54,032 nt of DNA, taken from the NCBI GenBank assembly GCA_012522935.1, contig JAAYJN010000018.1, forward strand, positions 1-54,032. The letters are read 5' to 3'. Both the position numbers and the translations under genes were made by a program. Origin of the DNA: Candidatus Cloacimonadota bacterium. GTDB taxonomy: Bacteria; Cloacimonadota; Cloacimonadia; Cloacimonadales; Cloacimonadaceae. The notes below the pieces were generated by a model. The model had not been told where the DNA came from. It worked only from the letters and a program-made list of their open reading frames with translations, and ran no database searches. Positions 35,875 to 44,370 of the stretch are shown one piece after another (the stretch's first letter is position 1; each line of letters starts with the position of its first letter).

Positions 35875-37128
35875 ATGAAGATTGATCTGATTATTCATAA
35901 TGCCTGCCAGATTGCCACCGTGGGGGGTAGCCCGGGGCCTCGGAAGGGCGATCAAATGCAGGATGTGGGCATTATCCACAATGCCGCCCTTGCCATCCAC
36001 CAAGGGAAGGTGCTGGCATGTGCCTCCAATAATACCATCCTACAGAATTATCATGCCACAGAATTGATAGATGCTGAAGGCGCCCTCATCACTCCGGGCT
36101 TTGTGGATCCACACACCCATCCCGTATTTGTGCATACGCGGGAAGATGAATTTGCCATGCGCATCGCGGGCGCCACTTATGTGGAGATTGCCCAAGCCGG
36201 TGGAGGCATACGCAGCACCATTTCCAGCACTCGTGATGCAGATCATGAGCTGCTTTTTACCTTGGCAAAACAGCGTATCCGCCGCATGATCCAGCAAGGC
36301 ACCACCACCCTGGAGGCCAAAAGCGGGTATGGCTTGGATACCGCCAGTGAGCTGAAACAGCTACAGGTGATCAAAGCCTTGGCAGAGGATTTGCCCATTG
36401 ATATCGTCCCCACCTTTATGGGTGCACACGAATATCCGGCTGAATATAAGAACGACCACGAGGCATATCTCAAGATTCTTACCCAAGAGATGATTCCCGC
36501 CGTGCAAAAGCAGGGTATTGCCCGCTTTTGTGATATCTTTACCGAAGCCCACGTTTATGATATCTCGGAAAGCCGCAGGGTCTTGAGCTGTGCCCGCGAG
36601 CATGGGATGCAGCTCAAGATGCATGCAGACGAGATCGAACCCATGGGCGGAGCAGAATTGGCAGCCGAAATGGGCTGTATCTCTGCGGATCATCTGGGTG
36701 CCGCCACTGATGCCGGAATCCTGGCAATGAAGGAAGCCGGGGTGATCCCCGTGCTACTGCCTGCCACCCTGTTTTCTCTGAGGTCCAAGACCTATGCGCG
36801 GGCAAGATTTATGATAGAAAAAGGACTGCCCGTGGCAATTGCCACAGATTACAACCCCGGCAGTTGCAATTGTGATTCCATGCCTCTCACCATGAGCCTG
36901 GCATGTTTGCAAATGGGTATGAGCCCCGAAGAAGCGCTTACGGCAGCCACCATCAATGCCGCCTATTCCATTGGCATGGGAGAGCGCAAAGGCTCTTTGG
37001 AACCCGGCAAAGATGCTGATCTCATCCTTTGGGATATTCCATCCCTCAATTTTATCCCTTACCATCTGGGCAGTTCGCACATCCAATGCGTATACGCCAA
37101 GGGAAGCCTTGTATATAAAACGCCATGA
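35875..37128 (+). CDS. hutI: Imidazolonepropionase
   Basis: 417-residue amidohydrolase that opens imidazolonepropionate to N-formimino-glutamate, the third step of histidine degradation. Metal site VDPHTHPVFVHTREDEF, then EAKSGYGLDTASELKQL, IVPTFMGAHEYP, MHADEIEPMGGAELAAEMG, ADHLGAATDAG and ATDYNPGSCN. TAAGGAGAATA precedes the ATG. FtcD at the left end of the window uses its product. The next gene overlaps its stop by four bases. Confidence 0.96.
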   Translation: MKIDLIIHNACQIATVGGSPGPRKGDQMQDVGIIHNAALAIHQGKVLACASNNTILQNYHATELIDAEGALITPGFVDPHTHPVFVHTREDEFAMRIAGATYVEIAQAGGGIRSTISSTRDADHELLFTLAKQRIRRMIQQGTTTLEAKSGYGLDTASELKQLQVIKALAEDLPIDIVPTFMGAHEYPAEYKNDHEAYLKILTQEMIPAVQKQGIARFCDIFTEAHVYDISESRRVLSCAREHGMQLKMHADEIEPMGGAELAAEMGCISADHLGAATDAGILAMKEAGVIPVLLPATLFSLRSKTYARARFMIEKGLPVAIATDYNPGSCNCDSMPLTMSLACLQMGMSPEEALTAATINAAYSIGMGERKGSLEPGKDADLILWDIPSLNFIPYHLGSSHIQCVYAKGSLVYKTP

Positions 37129-39137
37129 GCTTTGATTCTTCAGGCCAGGATCACGCCTATACCATCATCAAAACGCTGCACCGCTCGCGGTTGTTTGTGG
37201 TATATCTGGCAAAGCACTTTATCAGCCAAGAGTATGTGGTTTTAAAGACCATAGATTCCCAGTTTGCATCAGATCCCCGCCTCAATGAGCGGCTGGAAAA
37301 TGAAATGAGGCTGGGCACCAAACTCAATTGCCCTCACGTGCGCAAGACCAGAGGGATGTTTTCTGAAGGCGGCAAAAACTATGTGGTGTATGACTATATT
37401 GAGGGCAAGAGCCTCTCAGAACTACTGGAAAACGTGAGCATCAGCCTTGCCACCGATATGGTCTTGCAATGGCTGGATGGCATTTTGGATGGCATCATCA
37501 CCGCCCACTATCTGGGCATCACCCATGGCAACCTCAATCCATCCAATATCATCATCAGCCAAGATGGCAAACCATATATCATTGGCTTTGGCAAACCTGT
37601 GCAAGATTGGATGAATGAAGACCCCAACCAAACTGGCATCCAGGCTCTGATGTTTGCTGCGCCCGAGGTGTTTTTGGGAGGCAAACCTGATCCGGCAGCG
37701 GATATCTATTCCATCGGTGTGCTGGCTTACCTGATTCTGTGTGGAAAGCTGCCCTGGGCTGTGGATCATCGTCACAGCATCCACACCCAAAAACAGGAAA
37801 GCCTCCTGAAGCCCGTTTTGGATCCTGAATTTATCGGGCGCAACGTTCCACGCTGGCTATATAGCGTAATCCACAAATGTCTGAGAATTGATCCTCAGCG
37901 CCGTTTCTTATCGGTTGCCGAGCTGAAAGAAGCCCTGAGCGCAAAACAGGAAATAAGGATTGAACCGATTCAGACAGACACTCCCTCTGCAGATATACCA
38001 GAGACAAAGCCGGCACCCCAAACAGAGGTGCCCATCACAGATATCAAGCCTGAACCGGTGCCTGAACCTAAACATGAGCCCGAACCCGTGCCAGAACCCG
38101 AGCCGTATAAACCTGAGCCAGAGCCCGAACCTGAGCCGTATAAACCAGAACCTGAGCCCGTGCCCCAGCCCATGCCCAGGGAAGATACGCCTGCCACTGC
38201 CGAACCCACGGGTAAGCAGCCTGCAGAAACGTTTGGCTATGATAAAAAACATTCTCCACATTCAGGGATCAGAAGATGGGGATTGATAATGGGACTTGCC
38301 ATCCTGTTTATCATCGTTTTCTCTATCTTCAAATACACGGTTTTCAGTGGACCCAAACGGGTTAAAAGTGATATAAAACCCCAACAACAGGAAGAAGTCC
38401 ACACCAAATACATTCCCAACCAACCCATCAAAATGGTCTTTGTAAAAGGCGATTCCATAATGATTGGCAGCACCCGTAGAGGCGCAGAAGACAATGAATC
38501 CCCTCTTTTGGGCGTGAGGGTACCCAGCTTTTGGATATCACCTTATGAGATCACAAATCTGCAATGGAACATGGTGTATCCAGATCATAACTATGATAAA
38601 GATGATGAGCAGCTACCGGTCACCGATATCAGCTTTTTGGATGTATTGGAATATTGCAACGAAAAGAGCATCATGGAAGACCTCATGCCTTGCTATGATT
38701 TTTTGGGTGGTGCTTATGTCTGCAATTTTTCTGCCAATGGCTACCGCCTGCCCACAGAGGCTGAATGGGAGTATGCAGCCAAAGGGCATAACAAAAATGA
38801 TTATTTCACATACAGCGGTTCCGATGATCCCGACCGTGTGGGCTGGCACAAAGACAATAGCGATGGCTATTTGCAGCCGGTGGGACAAAAAGAACCCAAT
38901 GAACTGGGGCTTTACGATATGAGCGGTAATGCCTATGAATGGGTGTGGAACTGGTATGGGAAATATAGCGGCCAAGCAAAACCTTATGAAGGTCCAAGAT
39001 CTGGAACAGACAGAGTGATACGGGGAGGCTCCAGCACACATGATGTCTCAAAAATGCGCGTTACCAGCAGAAGTCACGCCAAGCAATTCACCAATAATCC
39101 CTTTCTGGGCTTCAGGCTGGTGCGCAACGGAGAGTGA
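37125..39137 (+). CDS. Predicted pseudokinase fused through a membrane helix to a SUMF1-like domain
   Basis: 670 residues. The N-terminal part (about 10-270) is a Ser/Thr-kinase fold with the VAIK-type lysine (Lys41 in VVLKTI) and an APEV...DIYSIGVLAYLILCGKLPW C-lobe. The catalytic HRD is replaced by HGN (134-136, in THGNLNPSNIII) and DFG by GFG (154-156), so phosphotransfer is unlikely. A Pro/Glu repeat linker (about 290-365) leads to one membrane helix (about 384-405) and then a SUMF1/FGE-like domain (about 425-670: GYRLPTEAEWEYAAKG, GLYDMSGNAYEWVWN, RGGSSTHD, FLGFRLVRNG) without the FGE catalytic cysteines. The kinase side is expected inside and the SUMF1 side outside. It is coupled to hutI by an ATGA overlap. 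Confidence 0.88.
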   Translation: MSFDSSGQDHAYTIIKTLHRSRLFVVYLAKHFISQEYVVLKTIDSQFASDPRLNERLENEMRLGTKLNCPHVRKTRGMFSEGGKNYVVYDYIEGKSLSELLENVSISLATDMVLQWLDGILDGIITAHYLGITHGNLNPSNIIISQDGKPYIIGFGKPVQDWMNEDPNQTGIQALMFAAPEVFLGGKPDPAADIYSIGVLAYLILCGKLPWAVDHRHSIHTQKQESLLKPVLDPEFIGRNVPRWLYSVIHKCLRIDPQRRFLSVAELKEALSAKQEIRIEPIQTDTPSADIPETKPAPQTEVPITDIKPEPVPEPKHEPEPVPEPEPYKPEPEPEPEPYKPEPEPVPQPMPREDTPATAEPTGKQPAETFGYDKKHSPHSGIRRWGLIMGLAILFIIVFSIFKYTVFSGPKRVKSDIKPQQQEEVHTKYIPNQPIKMVFVKGDSIMIGSTRRGAEDNESPLLGVRVPSFWISPYEITNLQWNMVYPDHNYDKDDEQLPVTDISFLDVLEYCNEKSIMEDLMPCYDFLGGAYVCNFSANGYRLPTEAEWEYAAKGHNKNDYFTYSGSDDPDRVGWHKDNSDGYLQPVGQKEPNELGLYDMSGNAYEWVWNWYGKYSGQAKPYEGPRSGTDRVIRGGSSTHDVSKMRVTSRSHAKQFTNNPFLGFRLVRNGE

Positions 39138-39254
39138 TTAGGAGGCAAACGCCTGCCAATCTGATATCAACCCGGAGTGTTTCTATTTTGCCCAGATAAT
39201 GCCGTGGGATTTAACCGCGATACGCGGGTAGTAGCCGGGAGTTTCACCGCCTCT

Positions 39255-39284
39255 TGTATCCCCAGGCTTTAGCAGGGGGATACA
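39255..39284 (+). repeat. Hairpin TGTATCCCC/GGGGATACA next to family 2 copy C
   Basis: Perfect 9-bp stem (39255-39263 / 39276-39284) with loop AGGCTTTAGCAG. Before it is another small hairpin, CCGCG/CGCGG (39216-39228). These may be parts of a further dispersed element; only one copy is in this window. Confidence 0.55.
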
Positions 39285-39371
39285 TCACTCCTTCCTTATT
39301 AACCACCCTTGTCTCTCCCTTGTCAAGACAAGGGAGAGACAAGGGTGGTACAAGGGTGGCTAATGGGCAAG
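39285..39371 (+). repeat. Palindromic dispersed repeat, family 2, copy C
   Basis: A perfect 22-bp inverted repeat (39303-39324 and 39327-39348) with only a 2-base AA centre, flanked by TCACTCCTTCC and GGCTAATGGGCAAG as in copy B. It lies between convergent genes, so it might also end transcription, but it has no T-tract. Confidence 0.88.
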
Positions 39372-39383
39372 CACTATTTGTGT

Positions 39384-40364
39384 TTAGCGGTGTCGTTTGA
39401 GGGGCAAACGGATCAGATGCAAAAACAGCCATGCCAATATCCAAAGTGATATCATGGTGATGGCAAAGAGTATTATCCTCTTTATACGGGGATTGTAAAA
39501 GTGTTGGATGAGGACGGGCAGGTTGTCTCGCTGTTTCCATCTGCCGTGGTATTTCTTGAGGGAGGGATGGGACTTGATGGCATCGATTGCCGCCAGCTGG
39601 CGGGTCACCATTTGGTGGTAAAGCCTTCCTGCCAATTCTCCATCAGCGCTGTAGAGGCTAAAGCCGTTCTTATCAAAGCGGGGCAGGTTTTCCACCAGGC
39701 TTTGATGCCCCCTCTCAAATAACTGCTGATAGATGGGGTCTTTGCTGATTTGCCATACCTCATGCAGGGTTATCAACACATGGCAATGACCGTTCAGCGT
39801 GTAGGGCGCTGCCTTTCCGGGATATTCCACATACCAAAGGGCGTTGTTTGCCTCTTCGATGATGACCCCAGATGGCGGCATCAAGCTGCGGGCGCAAGCC
39901 TGTGTGCGGCTTTGCCAGAGATCATCCTGGCTCTCCTGAGCGCGCAAGGCAAATAGATGCAACACCTCAACCTGAGTGAGGGCGCTATACCAGGGTGCCT
40001 GCATGTCAAACTTGGGGTAAGGCTCTTGGTGGGCAAACCACATGCCCTCCTCGTCTTGAGTGGCGTGCTCTGCCAGCCAGCCGGAGAGCAGGTCAAATTG
40101 CTTTCTGGCATGGGGATCAGGCAGCTTTCGATAGTGTTTCAGCGCCAGGGCTGCCACAAAAAGAGGGTTGTAAGAGCTGCTGCCATCCGCATAGCACTGA
40201 TAGGGAATGCCATCTTTATCCAGGCGTTGCACTTGGCTTGCCGGTCTGCCTCTGATCAGCATGCTCGCCTTGTCTGCAGTCCTCAGAATCTTTACTTCGG
40301 CAAATTGCCACGCCAGCCCATGGATGAGCATCGCTATCAACAGTGCAAAAAGCCAACGTTTCAT
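39384..40364 (-). CDS. Membrane-anchored D-glucuronyl C5-epimerase-like protein
   Basis: 326 residues from MKRWLFALLIAML at 40364, overlapping the permease stop by four bases. An N-terminal signal anchor (about 3-20) and a C-terminal membrane helix (about 293-318) flank a helical domain that matches the C5-epimerase C-terminal pattern: DGSSSYNPLFVAALALKHY, HATQDEEGMWFAHQEPYP, QAPWYSALTQVEVLHLFALR, ALWYVEYPGKAAPYTLNGHC, RFDKNGFSLYSADGELAGRL and YHQMVTRQL. Relatives convert glucuronate to iduronate in polysaccharides. The polymer here is unknown, and its link to the metal transporter operon is unexplained. Confidence 0.72.
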   Translation of the reverse strand: MKRWLFALLIAMLIHGLAWQFAEVKILRTADKASMLIRGRPASQVQRLDKDGIPYQCYADGSSSYNPLFVAALALKHYRKLPDPHARKQFDLLSGWLAEHATQDEEGMWFAHQEPYPKFDMQAPWYSALTQVEVLHLFALRAQESQDDLWQSRTQACARSLMPPSGVIIEEANNALWYVEYPGKAAPYTLNGHCHVLITLHEVWQISKDPIYQQLFERGHQSLVENLPRFDKNGFSLYSADGELAGRLYHQMVTRQLAAIDAIKSHPSLKKYHGRWKQRDNLPVLIQHFYNPRIKRIILFAITMISLWILAWLFLHLIRLPLKRHR

Positions 40365-41149
40365 TGTTTGGGACGCAAGAGAAGGCTGATGAGGAAAAGG
40401 ATGAATTCCAAGACAACGATGGCGGCGCCTGTGGGCAAATCCAGCCACCAAGACATGGCAAATCCTCCCACGGCAGCCACTGCAGCCACTATGGCAGATA
40501 CTGCTATCATCGAAGGCAGCTTGCGGGAGAGATTGAACGCCGTACTGGCAGGCAATATCAGCTGGGCACTTACCAAGATGATGCCCGCTGCCTTGAGGTT
40601 GATCACGATATTGGCAGCCAACATCGCCAAAAAGAGGTGGTTTACCAAGCTCACGGGAACCCGATAGAAGCCTGCCATCTCAAAATTGTATGACAGATAA
40701 AAGAGCTCTTTGAAAAAGAAGATGATAAAGCCCAAACTGAGCAGGCACAATACACCCAACACGATCAGATCGGAGGTGCTCACCATCAGCACATTGCCAA
40801 AGAGATAACTTGCCAGATCGAAGGTATAAACCTTGCGCAAACTGATGAGAATGATGCCCAAAGCCATGGAGACAGAGAGGAAGATGGTGATGGTATTCGC
40901 CTCTTCCAGCTTATATTTTTGAGACAGCCTGCCAATGGCAAGGGCAACCGCCATCACAAAGACAAGCGTGACGGCTTGGGTGTGAAGCCCCAATACAAAG
41001 GCGATGGCAATGCCGGCAAAGGCTATGTGTGAGAGGGCTTCACCCAGATAAGACACACGGCGCAAGGTGACAAACGGGGAAAACAAAGCCAAGGAGACGG
41101 AGGAAAGGATGGCACCCAAGAGAGCACGGATGAGAAAGAAATAAAGCAT
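40361..41149 (-). CDS. Zinc/manganese-type ABC transporter permease
   Basis: 262-residue ABC-3 family membrane protein with about seven to eight helices; the segment RRVSYLGEALSHIAFAGIAIAF is typical (ZnuB/MntB). It forms the pore for metal uptake with the ATPase (14 bp upstream) and the binding lipoprotein. Zinc is favoured by the His-rich binding protein, but manganese cannot be excluded. Confidence 0.92.
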   Translation of the reverse strand: MLYFFLIRALLGAILSSVSLALFSPFVTLRRVSYLGEALSHIAFAGIAIAFVLGLHTQAVTLVFVMAVALAIGRLSQKYKLEEANTITIFLSVSMALGIILISLRKVYTFDLASYLFGNVLMVSTSDLIVLGVLCLLSLGFIIFFFKELFYLSYNFEMAGFYRVPVSLVNHLFLAMLAANIVINLKAAGIILVSAQLILPASTAFNLSRKLPSMIAVSAIVAAVAAVGGFAMSWWLDLPTGAAIVVLEFILFLISLLLRPKQ

Positions 41150-41163
41150 ATCTGTACCTTCCT

Positions 41164-41892
41164 CTAATAGCCTTTATCTATCAGGCGCACCGCTTTGCCA
41201 AAGGTCTTCTGGATCAGCTCGGCATTCACCATCTCGGCTTGATTGTGACAATGCAGACGTCTATTGAGACACACGATGAAGTTGCAATAGGCGGACACCG
41301 TGTGCAGATCGTGGGAAACGGTGATAATGGTGCGTCCCTGCATGTTCAGTTCTTTTAGTAAGGCAAAGAAATCCTGCACACCGGGCTGATCCACGGAGGA
41401 TTCCGGTTCGTCCAAGATGAGGTATTTGCTGCCACCCACGATGGCTCTTGCCAAGAGCACGCGTTGCATCTCGCCTCCGGAGAGGCCGCCAATGGGCTTG
41501 AAAGCCTGATCAATACAGCCAGTGGTGTGCATCGCCTCAATGCCCCGCTCCCGCTGTTGGGAGGTGAAAGACCTGCCCAATTTCGTCTCCGCCGCCAGCC
41601 CCAACATCACTATATCCAAGGCATTTGCCGGAAAGCGACGGTCATACTCCTCGCGCTGGGGCAAATAACCCATGGGGTGCGCGCTCAGCCACTCCAGATG
41701 GGGGATGTCATCTATCCAAATCTTGCCATCCTGAAGCGGCAATAGCCCCAATATCAGCTTGATCAGGGTGGATTTGCCAGCGCCGTTGGGACCGATGATT
41801 GCCACAAATTCCTGATCTGTAATCTCCAGCTGGATATCCTCCAAAATGGGATTGCCAGCAATATAATAATTCAGGTCTTCAATGCGGATCAT
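41164..41892 (-). CDS. Zinc/manganese-type ABC transporter ATP-binding protein
   Basis: 242 residues: Walker A GPNGAGKSTLIKLILGLLPL, signature LSGGEMQRVLLARAI, Walker B YLILDEPESSVD, H-loop VSHDLHTVSAYC. It is the ZnuC/MntA-type energy unit for the permease next to it. It lies 6 bp after the binding-protein gene, in the same operon. Confidence 0.93.
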   Translation of the reverse strand: MIRIEDLNYYIAGNPILEDIQLEITDQEFVAIIGPNGAGKSTLIKLILGLLPLQDGKIWIDDIPHLEWLSAHPMGYLPQREEYDRRFPANALDIVMLGLAAETKLGRSFTSQQRERGIEAMHTTGCIDQAFKPIGGLSGGEMQRVLLARAIVGGSKYLILDEPESSVDQPGVQDFFALLKELNMQGRTIITVSHDLHTVSAYCNFIVCLNRRLHCHNQAEMVNAELIQKTFGKAVRLIDKGY

Positions 41893-41898
41893 AACTTT

Positions 41899-42816
41899 TT
41901 AGGGGTTTACCGCAGCATCCCAACCCTGCTTCATGCGCTGCCAGTTTGTCCACAACAAGTCACTGATATGCTGTGCTTTGATGCTATCTCCCAAGGGGTC
42001 CAGCTCTAAGATTTGCAAGCCAAATTCTGCCGCCAATACCTTTGCCGATTTCCTATCCATCTGCGGTTCCACAAAGATGGCTTTGATCTTGTTTGCCCGG
42101 ATGCTATCGCCCAATTGCGTCAATTGCTTGGGCGTGGGCTCCGTGCCAGGTGAGCTCTGCACCGTGCCCAACACCTCGATGTCATAATCACGCGCAAACC
42201 AATGAAAGCTATCATGATAGGTGATCAGGGCAGGATTTGAGTATTGGGAACGCTCGCTGGAGATTTGCTGATGCAAACCTGCCAAAGATGCCACCAAGCT
42301 GGCGGTATTGGCACCAATAGTTTGGGCAAGATGAGGGAACGCCGTTTGCAGACGGTCACCCATCTGAATGGTGATTTTGATGAGGAACTGGGGGGAAAGC
42401 CAGAGATGGGGGTCATGCCCGCCGTGATGATGCTCGAGGTCTGATGTGGGCTCCTGATTATCAACCACAGGAAGGTCTATAATCGAGGAAACATCCACCA
42501 GCTTATCCTTTCTTTGCAAAAACGCCTTGCCTAATTCCCCTTCCAGATCCAAGCCATTCATCACCAATAGCTTGGCTTCATCCAAAGACCTCAGGTCTGC
42601 CGGTTTGGCGCTGAAGGTATGCGGAGAGGCATTGGCGGGGATAATGCTCTGAACGCGAACGCTGTCTCCCACCAAATCCTGAATCAAAAGCTGGTAGGGA
42701 TAGATGGAGGTGATTATCAGGGGTCGGCTGTCTGCTGGCTTGCCCTTACAGCCAGCCAGCAGCAGCAAGATCACGATGAGGCATAATAACGTTATTTTGG
42801 GTTGCTTTGTAAGCAT
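41899..42816 (-). CDS. Zinc-type ABC transporter substrate-binding lipoprotein
   Basis: 305 residues. Lipobox LLLAGC (Cys23) makes this a lipoprotein. It is a cluster 9 (ZnuA-like) binding protein: PLIITSIYPYQLLIQDLVGD, the metal histidine in NASPHTFSAKPADL, a His-rich loop EHHHGGHDPHLWLSP (about 129-143), LITYHDSFHWFARDYDIEVL, and KAIFVEPQMDRKSAKVLAAE. The His loop favours zinc. The gene starts 1 bp after pepA. No clear Zur box is recognised. Confidence 0.92.
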   Translation of the reverse strand: MLTKQPKITLLCLIVILLLLAGCKGKPADSRPLIITSIYPYQLLIQDLVGDSVRVQSIIPANASPHTFSAKPADLRSLDEAKLLVMNGLDLEGELGKAFLQRKDKLVDVSSIIDLPVVDNQEPTSDLEHHHGGHDPHLWLSPQFLIKITIQMGDRLQTAFPHLAQTIGANTASLVASLAGLHQQISSERSQYSNPALITYHDSFHWFARDYDIEVLGTVQSSPGTEPTPKQLTQLGDSIRANKIKAIFVEPQMDRKSAKVLAAEFGLQILELDPLGDSIKAQHISDLLWTNWQRMKQGWDAAVNP

Positions 42817-42817
42817 G

Positions 42818-44296
42818 CTATGCCATCTCTCTTAGTAACTGGGTAATGAGGCGCACGCCCACGCCGGTGGCGCCCACGCTGTACATTCCGGATTCCTTGT
42901 CCCTAAGTGCCGTACCCGCAATATCCAAATGTATCCAAGGCTTGTTGCCCACAAATTCACGGATGAAGAGGGCGGCGGTGATGGTGCCGGCAAAGGGACC
43001 ACCGGTATTCTTGAGATCGGCTATCTGGCTCTTGATCAATTCGTTATAGCTTTCATGGGCAGGCAATCTCCAGATTGCTTCCCCGGTAAATTCAGAGGCC
43101 GCCTCCAGCTTTGCCAGCCATGCATCATCATTGGTTACCACAGGCGTAATCTCTGTTCCAAGAGCACCCACGGCAGCACCGGTGAGGGTGGCGATATCCA
43201 GTATTTTATCCACCTTCTCTTTGGTGATGGCATAATGGATGGCATCCACCAATGTGAGGCGTCCTTCGGCATCTGTATTGATCACTTCGATGGTCTTTCC
43301 GCTCATGGTGCGCAGGAGGTCTCCCGTGTGATAGGCTTCGCCAGAAATCATGTTTTCACAAGCGGCTACCACAGCCACGATATTCACCTTCAGCTTCAGG
43401 GTGGCGGCAGCACACATGGCGCCTATTACGGCGGCGGAGCCAGCCATGTCGTTTTTCATATTGAGCATGCTCTGTGGGGGTTTCAGGCAATAGCCGCCAC
43501 TATCATAGGTGAGGCCTTTGCCGATGAGGCCGATGGTCTTGTTTTTGGCATCGGGATTTCCCATGTGGCGCATCACGATCAGCTTGGGCTCTGCCTTGGA
43601 GCCTTTGCCCACTGCCAAATAAGCCTCCATTTTGAGGCGGCGAATCCTATCCATGGGATACACATCGATGCTAAAGCCATATTTGAGGGCTGCCTTTTTG
43701 GCGGCTTCTGCCAAGGTTTCGGGATAAATCACGTTGGCAGGCTCATTCACCAGGTTGCGTGCCAGATTGGTGACCTCTGCATAGAGGCGACCTTCGATGA
43801 TGCCCCGGTTGATATAGCGGGTGCTCTTCACATTCAATGCCAAATGCAACGAACCGATGGCATGCGGCTTTTCCTGGCTGAGGTATTTGGTAAACTTGTA
43901 TTCCGTCATCAGCGCTGCCTCAGCCAATACATGCCCATATTGGGTGTCGCCAATGGGAGGAGCAAAGCTGGGGAAGAGATAAACATTGGATGCTTTCAGG
44001 CGTATGGCACTGCGAGTGATATCGGCAAAGAGGCGGCGCAATTTGTCTGCAGTAAGATTTGCTGCCACTCCTGCACCACAGAGGATTATATTCGAAACGT
44101 GCTTCTTAAATACAGTTTGAAAGCTCTTCATCTTGCCGTATTCGGGCTTGAACTCTTCTTTCTTCACATAGGCTTCTATGCTTTCCTTGAAATGAGTGGG
44201 AAGATGGTCGATATCATCTACTTTGCTTTTACTATCCAAAAGTAGCACCAGCGTATCCATGTGTTCTGGCAGCTTGCGTAATAGGTCGATCTTCAT
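42818..44296 (-). CDS. pepA: Leucyl aminopeptidase (M17)
   Basis: 492-residue cytosolic aminopeptidase with two metals. The signature is NTDAEGRLTLVDA. Metal/active-site segments GLIGKGLTYDSGGYCLKPPQ and MKNDMAGSAAVIGAM, plus the N-terminal macrodomain-like part, are present. GGAGTTACCACCA precedes the ATG. It leads the metal-transporter genes, which could supply its metal (inference). Full length. Confidence 0.94.
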   Translation of the reverse strand: MKIDLLRKLPEHMDTLVLLLDSKSKVDDIDHLPTHFKESIEAYVKKEEFKPEYGKMKSFQTVFKKHVSNIILCGAGVAANLTADKLRRLFADITRSAIRLKASNVYLFPSFAPPIGDTQYGHVLAEAALMTEYKFTKYLSQEKPHAIGSLHLALNVKSTRYINRGIIEGRLYAEVTNLARNLVNEPANVIYPETLAEAAKKAALKYGFSIDVYPMDRIRRLKMEAYLAVGKGSKAEPKLIVMRHMGNPDAKNKTIGLIGKGLTYDSGGYCLKPPQSMLNMKNDMAGSAAVIGAMCAAATLKLKVNIVAVVAACENMISGEAYHTGDLLRTMSGKTIEVINTDAEGRLTLVDAIHYAITKEKVDKILDIATLTGAAVGALGTEITPVVTNDDAWLAKLEAASEFTGEAIWRLPAHESYNELIKSQIADLKNTGGPFAGTITAALFIREFVGNKPWIHLDIAGTALRDKESGMYSVGATGVGVRLITQLLREMA

Positions 44297-44370
44297 TGGT
44301 GGTAACTCCTTGTATATCTATTAATTATTATTTGTTTTGTGGCTGTGAAAAGAGCATGAGAGCTTCATCA

